64,000 nt of DNA from Opisthorchis felineus. Its lineage: Eukaryota > Platyhelminthes > Trematoda > Opisthorchiida > Opisthorchiidae. The position numbers were made by a program, and so were the translations under genes. The notes under the pieces were generated by a model that saw only the letters and a list, made by a program, of their open reading frames with translations, ran no database searches and was not told where the DNA came from. This document shows positions 34,116 through 46,186 of the stretch, piece after piece (the first letter of the stretch is position 1; each line of letters begins with the position of its first letter). Where the stretch lies: contig SJOL01006490.1 of assembly GCA_004794785.1 (NCBI GenBank), positions 623,225 to 687,224 on the forward strand, in the 5' to 3' direction.

Positions 34116-37100
34116 ATTATCTTTATTGTTAATAAGAGAATCGTATCCTTAAATGACATTTCTTTCCAGTCAACTTTGTAAATTTCTAAAACTTTGCAGT
34201 ATGAATCAGTACGCTTACTCATATTTACTAACGTTGGGTAGATAAAATCAAGAGATACCAGTTGATTTCGAGTGCCCGTATGTAATGTTGTACCTTTTAC
34301 TAAACAAGTTCTTTCTCAAAATTCAATAACTGATTGCTAGACATTCATAGACCTCTTAGTATGTTTGTGTCCAGCAATACCCTTCATTGATACCTTGTAC
34401 TGACCACAGCACGGATTTCGGAAGACGTGCAAATTCAACCAGGTGTTGGAGCTATCAAAATTTCAGACTTTCCACAAGGATCATCTCACCAGCGTTTTGT
34501 AAATTTTGTCCGCAGTCATCAACAAAAGACCAAGTGTGCCTTGAATGTGATGACCTAGACAGTGCTCCTCCTAGAAGAAAAACACACGAATAATTCACCT
34601 TGTTTTGTTTGAATAAGTAATTTTCTGGAAAGATATTGCAATCTTTTGATAACGTCTAATCTTTGGTGCATATGCCTTCTAGGTTTACTAACATTTAAAT
34701 TCATGGGTAACTGATTCAACCACCCGCAGTCCTCGTTCATTTTAAACTATATCTTTGAAAAACAGCAACTCGATTTAAATTGTGCTATCCTTTTCTAGTT
34801 TACGTTTCAAATGGGCTCCGAGTCGGTAGCCGAAGTTATGACTACGCTTCTGAACCAACATTTATGTATTGTGTCAGATAAATGTCATTCGGGTCAAGCA
34901 AGAACACATACAACTTTTGAGTGACTGGCATAAAACCCAAAGAATGACCATGCTTTATTCATGAATTCTGTCAATTTTCTAATCACATTTGCCGCTTGAC
35001 CTAATGAATCATCTTCAAGTCTTTGTTACAAACCCACACCGTGATAGAGGCCCGCTTACTTTGTAGCAAAATATTGGTTGCTTGCAAAACCAACTGTCCA
35101 TTTCATTTGCTAACCCTTTCTAAAACTCTTCAAAACACTCAAGCGGCCAGTAAATTTGACATTACAAGAATAACCAAAAACCTACCAACTGGATTTAGCT
35201 CGATACCGGCTTTGTTCATCCCCCACCACCCGAATTTTTCTGGGAGTGTGAGAAACAGCGTGTGATCAAAGCGCACGTAAACTGTGACAAATTTTGTCCG
35301 GGAATTTGACCTGAATTTAACGTTAAAAAAATCAATGTTTTGGAAGTTGCTTCGTCCACAGTGTTTGGTCGCATAGCAACAGGGTGAAAAACAATTAAGA
35401 GTGTGAAAAGTCAGATGGGACGGGGCCCATAAAATACATATGGCCTTGGGAGTGAGGGGTGTTATGTGCTATGCACGACTAAGTGATTGATGCCTGCGGA
35501 GCGCAAAGTCTGCAGACCTAAACTGCAAACTATTGTCATAAAACACATAAGGGAGTGGAAGGAAATTTGAGTACATGCAGCCGAAGACTTATTTAACTGG
35601 ATTCTTGCCAGCAGACGATTGTCAGGAATCTTTCTTATAAACATTAAACAAAATTAATATTAACCGCTTAAGTAAAACAAAAATTAACAAGGTTTTTCTC
35701 AGGATCTAACAATCATGCCTGCCATAACTCATCTAGCGTTACCTAAACAAAGATTAGAATATGTTGGTGGCTCCTATGTAACTTGACTTTATCTAAGGGC
35801 CCAGGATGTTCTTTTACGCAGATGTCGACAAATGAGTTCAGCTTTTGGTGAAAACCAAACTGTCAGCAGAAACTTCACTTGTATTTGTGTGGCTGACTAA
35901 AGTTTAACGACGGTGATCAGACTACTGAAGGCCTAAAATGAAATTCTCACGCGTATGAAGTACAAATACACAAATGTTAGGCATGAAATATCACATTGTT
36001 TGTCACGAGATAGTTTGATGAAACAATATCGGATATTCTAGACGTTAAAGACGCCTTAACGAGTATTTAGCTCTGATGTATTTCGTCTGACCATTTCGCT
36101 GCCACAAATTAAGAGTCAGTCCACATGTTGTTCACGAAGGTTAGAAATATACTGTCTTGCTTCAAGGTCACAAATCCAGATCGCAGTTGCAATAAAGCTT
36201 GCTCACACAATCTGTGTGATAGAAGACAATTTGATGACGGATATATGGTGAGGTTAGTTTGGTAAAATTGACGATGTCTAACAATTTTCTTAGGGATACT
36301 ATGCAACAAATTGTGGTGTTGATGTACTTGATGATAGAACCTGAGAAAATTTCCCAGTGGCAAAAAATAAAAAGCCTGAATATGTGCGTTTCTAAGCATG
36401 AGTTTAAAATATCTCAGAACGGGAAAACAAAAAAACTAAAATTTCTTGCCACCTGGCGGTTACTCTAAGTCTGGTGTGGCTATATTCCATATATGTAAGT
36501 TTTCAGGTGATCATGCCCTGTTCTAAACTACTTTTCTAGGGAGAGATATTTACGTTGAGCTGATTACGAGGAAGTTGCATCCAGAAAAATACCGGCCAAG
36601 TCCTAGTGTATAAATTTTGTTATGTATTATTTTACACAATTTAAAGAACTGTGTACCATTTGTGGTTAGGTAGTTTTTAAACAGTAGTTTTGCAGCCTTT
36701 GTGAACTCCTTGAAAATTGTTGGATACCCAACAGTTTTGACTAAAACTGGTGTTGTGTTTACTTGAACCAAAAAGATATGTGATTTTAGCTCTTCATAAT
36801 CACATTCGCAATGCGTCTCGTCATTTTAGGCACCTCCACTCACAGTTCCAAATCTGTTTATGTATGATCGCGTCAACTCATAACACTGCTGCAGAAAATT
36901 TTGTCTGTACATCAAAACCCACCGTGGCAATCTACCAAAAAAATAATAGTACTAAGACATTTTACTCATCTCCGAAAACCGTATAGGTGTGCAATGCGGT
37001 TTAGTAATGCAAAATATGAGATCGAACCCCGTTGCTGACAACCTCGTTGCTGCCGACGACTCACTTGTCAAGCGGGTGTAATTTTCGTGTGAAATTAGCT

Positions 37101-37639
37101 GCTGGTGAAAGAACTTGTTGATGTGCTACATTTTGTGAATGGGAAGCAAAAAGTATAGGGAAGGCGGGGTTAAATAAACATGAGAACCTAAGCATTTGAA
37201 ATAAGAGTGATGTGCTCTGGTTCGTGACAGTGCTTGTTCATTATCATTTACAGCAATACACCGGTAATAACGCTAGCTCCTAGTTGTCATGTGTGTAAAA
37301 TTCATAGTTGTATTTGAGCTGAGATACTGCCAGAGCACCCAAACCTTGCCGGTGAATAATTACGTTCTTCAGTTAAAGCTTCTGGCTCAAAAGCCTAACC
37401 GTAAGGCTGCGTGAGACTACTAGAGTGGTCCAAATTTTAAGAAAGAACTTGCCACAGTTGTCCCTGCTCCCAGCCTAAAAATCAGGGCACTGTTTTCCTC
37501 AGACCTCCATCCACTGACCAGTCTGGTGAGAAAGATGTGTGTCTTCACATACAGGCCACCGGGTTACTAAAGTACCCAGACCATTGCCCCAGTGTCCTCA
37601 CGGAGGGTTGCTAACCCAAACCAATTTGAACCTTGTCCG
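34116..37639. other. No recognisable gene
   Basis: AT-rich sequence, short open stretches only. A GGGGTTCGATCTC motif on the minus strand near 37022-37034 resembles a B box, but no convincing A box accompanies it, so it is not called. Confidence 0.4.
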
Positions 37640-37705
37640 GTATAACATAATTATAATACAATAATAATGATAATAATACAATTATAATAACATATTTATA
37701 ATGAA
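37640..37705. repeat. A/T-rich simple-sequence patch
   Basis: Imperfect TAA/ATA-type repeats (ATAATTATAATACAATAATA and similar). Low complexity, no other feature. Confidence 0.8.
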
Positions 37706-39780
37706 TTTACGGATTGCCACATTTATCCAAACTAATGCTTTATTTCTTGGCATTTTCCAAATTTTCTCACCCGAGTATGAGAAATTGCCTCCCAAAGCAA
37801 TACGAAAAACAGCAAAAATCTGTCCGTTTGGAAACAAAACAGCTTTTTTTACCTCACAGGTATGTCCAAAAAGTCAAGCTTGAAGACAAAATAATTGCTT
37901 CCGAATAACTGGTATAATAGTTGTGCCTATTTTTTCAGATCCCTTATAGCTCCTAATACCATAAAACCGTAATTTATAACTTGCTAATTAATTTTGGTTT
38001 GCGTTAGTTTCCGAATCACCAGAATATCCAAGAAACAACTGTCCTGTCGGTGTATCTATTTTAGCTTCGCGCATGGGCACAAAAAAATTCAAGTTGCTAC
38101 CTTTGTTTTTTATAGATCCCATTTTTGGTTAGAGCAAGGTATCTGATTTTGATAAGAAAATGCTGTCCTGTAATTGACGATCTCCGAGTATCTCTTAATA
38201 GCACGCCTTGGTCGTTACTCGGGAGATATAGCCCACCCAACGTTTATTTGGACTCAAAAATACTGTACTGCCATATACATACAAAACTCCAAACATCCAA
38301 AAAGAATCCAAAAGAAAAAGAACGTCTGTTGTGTCAGCTTGTGCGCAACAATGTTTACAAAGGAACTACTTAAAACTTTTAACTTCCTTCTTCACCTGTT
38401 ACAACTGTTCACCTAGTACGCTTTTAAGTCTGTGCAAGAATCTCAGATTTTGAGTTACTTTTCTTCCTCCATTGCACGATTAGACTCTCCTGGTCTTTCA
38501 GGCTGTAACAGAAGAAAAATGGGGAATTATAATGGAAAAACTGGATTTGTGTGCAATGAAACGTTTGCGTTAGTTTGGAAATCCGGTCAAAGTTGTCACG
38601 GGAAGGTAACACTAGCGTTGACAGATATAGTTAAATTTGCAAAAAATTAAACGAAATCTAGTGACTAAATATATATGAAGAAGCTGACTCATTCTTGTGA
38701 GTCTCATACAGTTTCTTTATCTTCGGCTTGTTTGTGGTCTGAAATTGTACGGATCAAACAAATCTTATGTGCAAAGACTGAAATTTACCCAAAAAATATT
38801 TTTTCGCAGTCATTCCTGCTGTATCATGATTCCTGGAAGTTCGCCAGGTTGCACTGGTTTTTTCGCATATGAACTAGAAATGGACTTAATTTTGTATGAA
38901 CTGTCTCCACTACATCGGAATGCAAATGCGGACAGACTATGCACTCATTCCACATCTGTGATACATGGTTTTCCGCTTTTTTCTCCAAGCTTGATTTATT
39001 CCAGATGACTACTTTGATTGACATGATAAAATTAACATAGTCTGAATTCAATCTCACCTAACGAGTAGACGTTACATCCACACCATATTTTCCCCTTAGG
39101 TTTTGTTTCTCATGTTGTCTTCCATCAACGGTAAGGAAGTCTGTCTAATGAGCTGACAACCTCATGAAAACGAGATGGACATGATGACGTTATGTCTTGC
39201 AGCTGAGTGTAAGAATGGCAAACACAGTCAACAACGGCTTTCAGTACCCTAGTCTTGGTATTAACCCACAGTGACTTTCATGCTGATGCAAATTTGTGTT
39301 CTTTGTGTTCGTTTGTGTGCGAATGCAAAAAAATTGAACCCTGCGCCGCATAACAGTACTTATCAAGATCTTAGAAACCAATAAACGTTGTATTTTCCAC
39401 AAATATATCCCAAGCGACAACGTGACTGACAAGGGTAAGTGCCTCACCCAATTGGTAAATGTCATCACTGGTACTGACAAGTGTAACCTCAGTACGCCAG
39501 ATAAAAGTTCGAGGTAGAACTTCGTCCAAGAAGAGGATGCATTGGCCACATCTTTATACTGTTCCAAGTACTAAGGTAGAAACATGGATACCCGCGGCTA
39601 ACAGTCGCAATCCTTCTTAGGATGCTTTTGACCCCATAAATAGTCTGAACCTTTTAAATATACGTGATACGTTTGTAAATATTTTGGTCCCCCTTGTCCC
39701 CATACACTTGGCCGCATTTGGGTTTGCAGTAAACTATTCAAAAGAGAAAACTATCGTAAATGTGTTCTTCTGTGCTGTCA
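37706..39780. other. No recognisable gene
   Basis: Many overlapping open stretches of 60-108 codons on both strands (for example 38697-39008 plus and 39241-39567 minus). None resembles a family I know, and none has strong splice contexts. Confidence 0.35.
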
Positions 39781-39790
39781 CCCCCCCCCC
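39781..39790. repeat. Homopolymer C tract
   Basis: Ten consecutive C bases, unusual in this A/T-rich window. Likely slippage; its length in the assembly may be unreliable. Confidence 0.9.
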
Positions 39791-42269
39791 AAGTTTAATA
39801 TCGTTGATGTTACAAAGCGATGCACATTCTAAAAGACAGTGACCCTGCGAGTCTGAAGTAGTGCAAATGAACTTAGATTATGCGAAAGGTGTCGCTGTAA
39901 AATCTAATAATTGTACATTTCCTCTACTCCCTCTAAATTTGCAAGATGAAGTGATCATTTTAGGCATAGATTGCCAAAATGTAATGCAGTAATTTGGAAC
40001 TCCCAATCTTTTTATAAATTCCTAAGCTTGTAAATCAAGAGTTTAAGTCTTTTGTTCAGATTGCATATCTTGACAGTTGAATAAACCGTGACTGTGTTTT
40101 GTAAAACGTAGTCAACGTACATTTTCTGGGTAAGCACTACAGATGGTGGAAGCGCATTTCATTGATGTTAAAAAGACAATGTGTACAAAATGACCGATAG
40201 TGAAGTACTACTTCCTCCATTGCCTAATCACATGTTAGGAAGATTTCGAATATCTCCAAACACATGATCATTTCTTCGTAGCACAGCAGACGTTAGCTTA
40301 CTGCAAGACACGTGCGATACAGTGGTTCGTAAGCATGTACCTGGCAGTGAATCTAATCTAATGCGGCAGCAGAGAAGGCCTTCGCTCAAGTTGGCCGAAA
40401 AATATGCTACGCAAGTCCAACCGAGTTCAGCCAAATGCGGAAGGATTTTTCACTCCAAATTTTTGTTGGCGAAGGGCTAGCTTGTGACAGGAACTGGCTT
40501 AGCAACCCAAAAACAAAACGGCAGCTGCCAGGCTGAGAATGATGAGCTTTCTAGGTGTTTTCGACTACTCGGTGAGATTTGCTTTACAATCTGTTGTAAG
40601 CTACACATTATATGGCAAGCTGCCAACCCAATGAAAGCATGATTCAGTACCTAGCCGCCTGTCTGGCCAAAGTTTGTCTAATTGACTGCATAACTGAGTC
40701 GAACTAGGTTTACGGAAGATGCGGCGTCATTCTTGCTGATAGACATTTACTCCGATGGGACGCTCACTTGTATTTACTTGTTTAGAGATTCAGAATCTTT
40801 TTAACCGGTTTCCACCTGACTATCTAGTACCTGGGCATTTTCCCCATGATTGTGGGGTGACCAAGCAGCATTTTTCATACTGGTGTTTCATCCCTTAGAA
40901 TTAAGTCGATGATCGACCAGACAAGCTTGGTGCTTAAAACGTTTTCCCTTGCTAAGCAGTATTTCAACGATATCGGTTTACAAGTGATAATTTTTTAGGC
41001 TTTCACAAGTCGTTTTGTCATTATTGATCCCAATAGGTCATAGTAATATTTAAGGAAAACAGTAGCATCGCTCGAATGTAGAGGTTTTTTATTATTTCCT
41101 CTAAACTGTACATCGAGTAGAAACGTCTTAAAATGTCACACGCTAAGTATCAAGCAAAACACTGCTGGCTGATGCTCTAAGATTGCGCGATCTGAGAATT
41201 AGTTACTTTGTAATTCTTAGAAATACATATATTTGAGTAAAATGACAACTAACATTTTGGTTTGTAATTTTTAATGGCATGTATCTTAGTATTTAAATTC
41301 AAACGCGATTGATAAGTATGTTAAACTGAATATTTCGTCCAGATGTGTTCAGGATGACAAACATTTGATTAAAAGTTATGAAAAATGGTAGAGGTTATTA
41401 CTGATTTTTTGGTGAAGATCGACGGTTAAAATACGTGTTGCGCTTAACTTGAAAACGCATGATTCTATACGCAAGGAAAGAAATGTTCTGCAGTCTGCGT
41501 CACAAAGTGATATTCTCCGACATCATCTCTGTGATTAGTAACGTTTTAAAATCACAAGTAAGCATATGTGTCGATACAAATGCATATATGGCATGATATA
41601 TGGATATAGTGGGCAAGCGTTTTAGCCTGATTTCGTCATCCTGCATTTGCTCTGTTTGGTATAGTACAAGGATGAATAATTATTTCATTTTCGAGTTTAT
41701 AGAATAGGAAGTCATGCTTACACACAAACCCTCGAAGAAGCTCCGTAAAACTATATGATCCCTCTGTTACAATGTACACTTGCAAATCGCTCTCATGAAA
41801 AGAAATGCCGATCGGAACACTGGGCGAGGTTTATTCGCCACTTACTCCTAAGCATTTTCGCCCGTTCAGATGACGAATCCATAGTGCTGTATTGGTTAAG
41901 TTTTTACGAAGCCGCTGCGCAAAATATGCGTTCGCATTTTGGCTAACATCACATCTGAGGATATGCACTGCTGATGAGCGATGACACGAGTGGGACGCTA
42001 GTTAGCTGCCTTAATCCTGGGTTTCGACTACCCAGGATAATTTTGTCACGACTGATTAAGGGACGCTCAAAAGGAGATAACGTTGATACAGCCGCATCGA
42101 ATTAGGAAAAATTCGTTTGTTTAATTACTTATCGTGTCTTTTTTCATTCACCACAAACTAAGAGCATTCATTTTTCTGTCATGCTACGCCAAATGACGTC
42201 CTTCGTGAAGGATAACTGACAATGATGGGCCGCCTTTACTATCGATTTTTTCCAGCAATCAATTGTGCC
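39791..42269. other. No recognisable gene
   Basis: No coding region or repeat family recognised up to the left LTR-like repeat of the BEL/Pao element. Confidence 0.4.
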
Positions 42270-42470
42270 ACGTTGACTCACGCGCAAAACCCTAAAAGCC
42301 AAATTGTTCAAATGAAGGTTTGTCAATAAATGCGGCACTAAAAATACGATAATAAAATAATAAAACTGTACAAACCTCAAATCGTGGGACTACGCCGGCT
42401 TGTGTACACCGATTTGGGACAAGCTAATCCCTAACAGATCGCAAAGTCCGTGACGACTCAAGGCAACGTG
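42270..42470 (-). repeat. BEL/Pao left LTR-like repeat (3' LTR in element sense)
   Basis: ACGTTGACTCACGCGCAAAA, AAAGCCAAATTGTTCAA and AATAATAAAATAATAAAA at 42270-42366, plus CGACTCAAGGCAACGTG at 42454-42470, recur in the same order in the right repeat at 47247-47369. Nearly 90 bp between the two blocks is present here but missing from the right repeat. Divergence between the two copies is considerable, which implies an old insertion. Confidence 0.75.
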
Positions 42471-42762
42471 GCTACAAGATAGCGAAACCACGTGTTGACT
42501 GAAACAAAACGGTTTACTTTCAGGTCAAAACCAAGAAAGGCGGCATAGGCGAAAAATGGAAACAACAAAAATGGGGGATCACGTTGTACACAATAATAAG
42601 AGAAGAAAATAGTCAACACCGTCCCCCAAAGCTAGCATGACTTTTCCTGATCTACCAACTCAACCCACCGCCTGCAAGAATGAGATCACCGAGAATGGTA
42701 CAACTGCTATAGCCAAAAATGCCTCCCTGGATCCGGAGCATGCGCCTATAGTGGGTAAGCAA
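42471..42762. other. BEL/Pao segment between integrase stop and 3' LTR
   Basis: No open frame. A polypurine tract would be expected next to the LTR on the minus strand, but none was clearly seen. Confidence 0.5.
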
Positions 42763-44290
42763 CTAGTTGTCTCTTACTCCTTCCAGTAGGTAGATGCGAA
42801 GTATATCGCGCCTAACCTTACTTGGAGCAGTCTTTACTAACACTTTTCTAATATGGCCATCACCCCCAGGCTTGACCTCCATTATGATGCCTTTCTCCCA
42901 ATGTCCGCGACTTGGATTTTCGGCGCTGAATAGTGCAAAGTCTCCAACTTAAAAATCTCGACGGTTTTGCACCCACTTGTGTTGTAACTGTAAGAGCGGA
43001 ATGTGCTCCTTCAAATATCGGTGTCATAAGTATTGGCCAACACTTGTCCCTGTCTCCAAAGTCGGGTATTTCTGATGCGTATATTGGTCACATCACCCCA
43101 CAAAGCAAGTTGTCCCCGCAATAATAACACGTGACTTGGGGTCAGCAAGCATAATGAGCCTGGATCACCGTAGACGGGTGCAAGTAGGCGGTTATTTAAA
43201 ATACGCTCCGCGTCAGTGAGGAAAGTAGACAAAGATTCGTCAGTCAACACTTGCTCGCGGGAGACCGCACTCACCACTCGGCGGATAAATCGTATCTGAC
43301 ATTCCCATGCTTCTCCGCGGTGATTGATATAGGGCGCATTTAAGTGCCACTCGATCCCGTGAGCTAGCATTCTCTTATTAACTGGATCGCAATTTAGCAA
43401 TTTCAGAAATTGCTGAAGTTCTAGTTTGGCTCCAACGAAGTTACTTCCTTGGTCACTGTGCATTTTCTTTGGTAAACCGCGGCGGTTAACAAAACGAAAG
43501 TGTCATAAGAAAAGAGTCAATCGATAAATAATAGGCTATTTCGATGTGAAGCGCATGACATGGCAAACACCTTTTAACAAGCCTTTTAACTGCTGCTACT
43601 ACCTTAACAACCCAAAATTTCTGACGCATAACGGCTAGAACATGCGACGTGCCCATATGTCCTAAACTCATGGTAATGTCCAATCAAGCAATGTGTCACG
43701 GGATGTCGACAGGAAGTGTGATAGGATATCTGCGGGATTTGGACAAACCACTATTTTGCAGCCTTCCTCCGACACGTATCAGTCCTCCAAGAAGTAGTGG
43801 AAAGAATTTACGCAACCAGTTAGCCGACTTCAAATTCTGGGTCTCATCGGGACGTGATTCTCCGATGAGGGAATTATATACTTGCTGAAAAACCTTCCGT
43901 TGTACTATTGTAATATCGAATATTCCGCTGCTCTCAATTCATCAAGCAGCGGAGAGCTAAGTGACAGCACAAACTTCTCTTCAATGTTTGACCTTACGTG
44001 GAGATACAATCTGAATCGCGTCATCCGTACTATGGCTCGTTTTAGCCTAGTCCATGAAGAGTAGTATGAGAGCAGTTTGTCACATGCTGATTATTCCAAT
44101 ACGGTAGTGTTCAGGACGTTGGACTCCTTGACTTCGAGCCACGGTATATCATCGGCAAAACATTTAACATTCATTTTGGGCCACACGTGGTCTGGGCTTT
44201 TTAGAAAGGCTTGGCTAGGCAACCAAATGTCTAGAACGTCGGCGCGGCTACTAGCGACTACCCTTGATGCGTGGTCTGATTAATTGTCTT
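42763..44290 (-). pseudogene. BEL/Pao integrase region, with an internal deletion
   Basis: Read on the minus strand in several frames. The RNase H to integrase linker starts with HVPTQDN near 44290. A zinc-binding part follows: VGHMGTSHVLAVMRQKFW and KRCLPC (43665-43555). Almost immediately comes ALHIEIAYYLSIDSF, then, after a frameshift, LPKKMHSDQGSNFVGAKLEL near 43470. The stretch that normally separates the CxxC from ALHIE, which holds the first catalytic Asp, is missing (roughly 60 residues by family expectation). The second Asp (SDQGSNF) and the Glu (GEAWE) remain. The tail has LLTPSHVLLLRG, LWRQGQVLANTY, and after a shift EHIPLLQLQHKW, a TAA, VGDFALF and KPGGDGHIRKVLV, the usual C-terminal domain, stopping at TAG 42763-42765. 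Confidence 0.85.
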
Positions 44291-44306
44291 GCGTTGGCAC
44301 ATGTAT

Positions 44307-44705
44307 TCACTGGAATACTTTGGTATTCTCGTGAATGAATCCTAAATTATTAACGACAAACGTCCTATATTTTGTTTTTTTGTAATGGATATAATGAAAC
44401 ACGGTCATAGAATTGGTCCACAAGTAAGTACTGTCAATTCTCAAATTCAGTTTTCTAATGACGTGGCGCTTTAACCTTGCCGACAAGACGGCAGCTTGCA
44501 GTTCCACCAGCGGTATAGTAACGGGCTCTATAGGGGAAAAACGGAATGTACCGATCAGAAAATTACAGCATAACATCCCGGAAGTGCGTATACAACGTAC
44601 ATAAACAACGGATCCGTAACCAACTTCTGAGGCATGAGAGAAGACATGCAGTTCAGTGTGACGTACACCAAACTCAGTAGGCATGATGCATCGAGGTATT
44701 TCCAA
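44307..44705 (-). pseudogene. BEL/Pao RNase H domain
   Basis: An open stretch of 132 codons. LHVFSHASEVGYGSVVYVR corresponds to the 'FSDAS..GYG' start of the domain, with the first catalytic Asp replaced by His. VTIPLVELQAAVLSARLKR carries the conserved Glu. IDSTYLWTNSMTVFHYI corresponds to 'WTDS', with Asp replaced by Asn. Two of the metal-binding residues are therefore lost. It lies directly downstream of the RT stretch in element sense. Confidence 0.85.
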
Positions 44706-44752
44706 CGCCTCAGCTCTCTGGATGTCGTGCTATCAACACTCCTATAAGGCTT

Positions 44753-45478
44753 CTATGACTGTATCAATGCGTTCGTCTCAACTACGTTTCTTCTCGCACA
44801 GTCGGTGTAATAATCTCTTGGACTGAAGCAGAAGCAGCGCCGCGAATCCGAGGCGGTCATAAATTGAGGCGATGCAAGAAAGTATTTCGGGTGTGCTGGC
44901 AAATCTACCTTTATTCGGAAGCAGTCAGTTTTGATGAACCAGCACGGATCTAATGTCATGTGCAAACCCGAATCTAAAATGTCGAGGTCAAGTAGCTCAG
45001 ATGCTTGCTTACTGTTAGGGATGATATTCAAGACTTCTGGATTTTTGCTTATCCACTTACACAAACGAAATCCGCCCAGGTTCAACATCGAATTGGATCT
45101 ACAAACTAGTGTTTTGGCTATACCAACAGATTCCACTGATAAAAGGCAATCATGAACGTAAAAACGTTTCCTTACAGCAAAAACTTTCCTTTCGTCAAAA
45201 ACATTTCCGTTGTCATCAGCAACCCTATGTAGAGCAAAAGCACCGCAAAACAGAGAAGTGGCTCCAAACAAGTGCACGTTAAGATTATAGACATCTGTGG
45301 ATTTCTTTAGATCGCCTCCAGTGTACCACAGAAAAGTGAACGCTGCCATATCCTCCGGTGGTAAGCTTACTTGTAAAAACATCCATTCTATATCTGCAGA
45401 CAATGCAATTTCATGGAGTCGGAAACAAGGTGACGTCAGTAGTGTGAGGAAATTTGGGAATTTTTGTGGAGATTTTGC
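44753..45478 (-). pseudogene. BEL/Pao reverse transcriptase domain
   Basis: The frame is readable from about 45478 (PNFLTLLTSPCFRLHEIAL) through ALSADIEWMFLQVSLP, motif A with its catalytic Asp. FTFLWYTGG and HLFGATSLF follow (motif B region, where 'FGA.SSP' is usual). FYVHDCLLSVES is the YVDD box with the first Asp changed to His. LRC-like LGGFRLCKWISKNPEVL is the downstream BEL/Pao block. The upstream boundary coincides with the inner end of a nested SINE (45482-45645), so the domain start and the protease have been separated. The altered YVDD box predicts no polymerase activity. Confidence 0.9.
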
Positions 45479-45481
45479 CCT

Positions 45482-45645
45482 GTAAGTGAAGCCAGTCTAT
45501 GCTGAAAAGCCGGAAAGAACTGTACAGCTATTTCATCCTCACAGGGAATCATCAGCAATGCGCACCTCACGAAACTCCGGAGAGTCTCGAACGCGTGATC
45601 TTCTGGCTAGTAGTTTGAACACAACCGTTCGGCCACGAGCGGCTG
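45482..45645 (-). repeat. tRNA-derived SINE with hammerhead-like tail, nested in BEL/Pao
   Basis: Minus strand. GCCGCTCGTGGCCGAACGG (about 45626-45644) is a tRNA-like 5' end with A box. ACTACTAGCCAGAAGATC resembles an anticodon arm. CGCGTTCGAGACTC (45583-45596) is a B box. The tail continues with GCTGATGATTCCCTGTGAGG (45537-45556), ATGAAATAGCTGTACAG and CTTTTCAGCATAGACTGGC. This tail layout matches, as I recall it, a SINE common in trematode genomes whose tail reads 'GCTGAGGAGTCCCA...AGGACGAAAC'. Lacking a paired acceptor stem, it is not a tRNA gene. Its insertion separates gag/protease from RT. Confidence 0.75.
45530..45556 (-). ncRNA. Hammerhead-core-like motif in the SINE tail
   Basis: CTGATGA (rc of 45549-45555), a stem II candidate TCC/GGA with a short loop, and GATGAAAT with GAAA at rc 45531-45534. 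This is the order of a hammerhead core. Stem II has a U-U at the first pair instead of G-C, so this copy is weak. Stem I and stem III partners are not clear. Confidence 0.45.
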
Positions 45646-46186
45646 ATCCGCAATGTGATTAACTCGCACTTAGACTGTCTAAGTCTAACTGCTACGAACC
45701 CAAGGTAGCTTGGGGCCCCCAACTGCCGTTGAGTTTACGTAGGCACCTTTCCTAGCCTTCTCCACTATCATTTGTGTGTCGTAAAGCAGACGGTGATGTC
45801 GCTAGTTACGTCGCAACACGTAGGGACGCGACACAAACGCTCTGTGGTTAGGCTCCAGGCAACTGAAGCATAAGTTTCAGTCTATATAGCTTTCAGCCTA
45901 TTTAGCTTCTTGACTTGAGGTAGGGTAGCGAACACTTCGCGATTTGAAAGGTTGAGTCTGTAAACAGTGAAGGCGAGCTATACTCGCTTCCACAGCTACG
46001 ACGTTGATGCAGGCTTTTCTAGGTGGGCTTCCTAAGCCTAATTTCTACTTGATTGTTACATATTCTCGAGCTAGCAATAAAACCATGGCAGTTCGAAGCA
46101 GCAGAGACACTTCTGTCAAGGAAGGATACTAGGCGTTCATATTCCAGCTCTGATCGTAAACGCAGAATATTGTCTGCCGCTCCAGC
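45646..46186 (-). pseudogene. Disrupted BEL/Pao gag C-terminus and protease interval
   Basis: Lies between recognisable gag and RT. No zinc knuckle or Asp-Ser/Thr-Gly protease motif could be read with confidence. Frames are broken. Assignment is by position only. Confidence 0.45.

Noticed and set aside
37020..37080. B-box-like GGGGTTCGATCTC on the minus strand
   Set aside because: The expected A box and D-arm are not recognisable. Single box matches are common by chance.
36990..37640. CRISPR array, bacterial operon or phage features
   Set aside because: Looked for in the whole window. There are no regularly spaced direct repeats, no ribosome-binding sites before open frames, and no dense coding. 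The window is eukaryotic.
43649..44283. Plus-strand open frames opposite the BEL/Pao integrase
   Set aside because: They are antisense shadows of the integrase region, which reads clearly on the minus strand.
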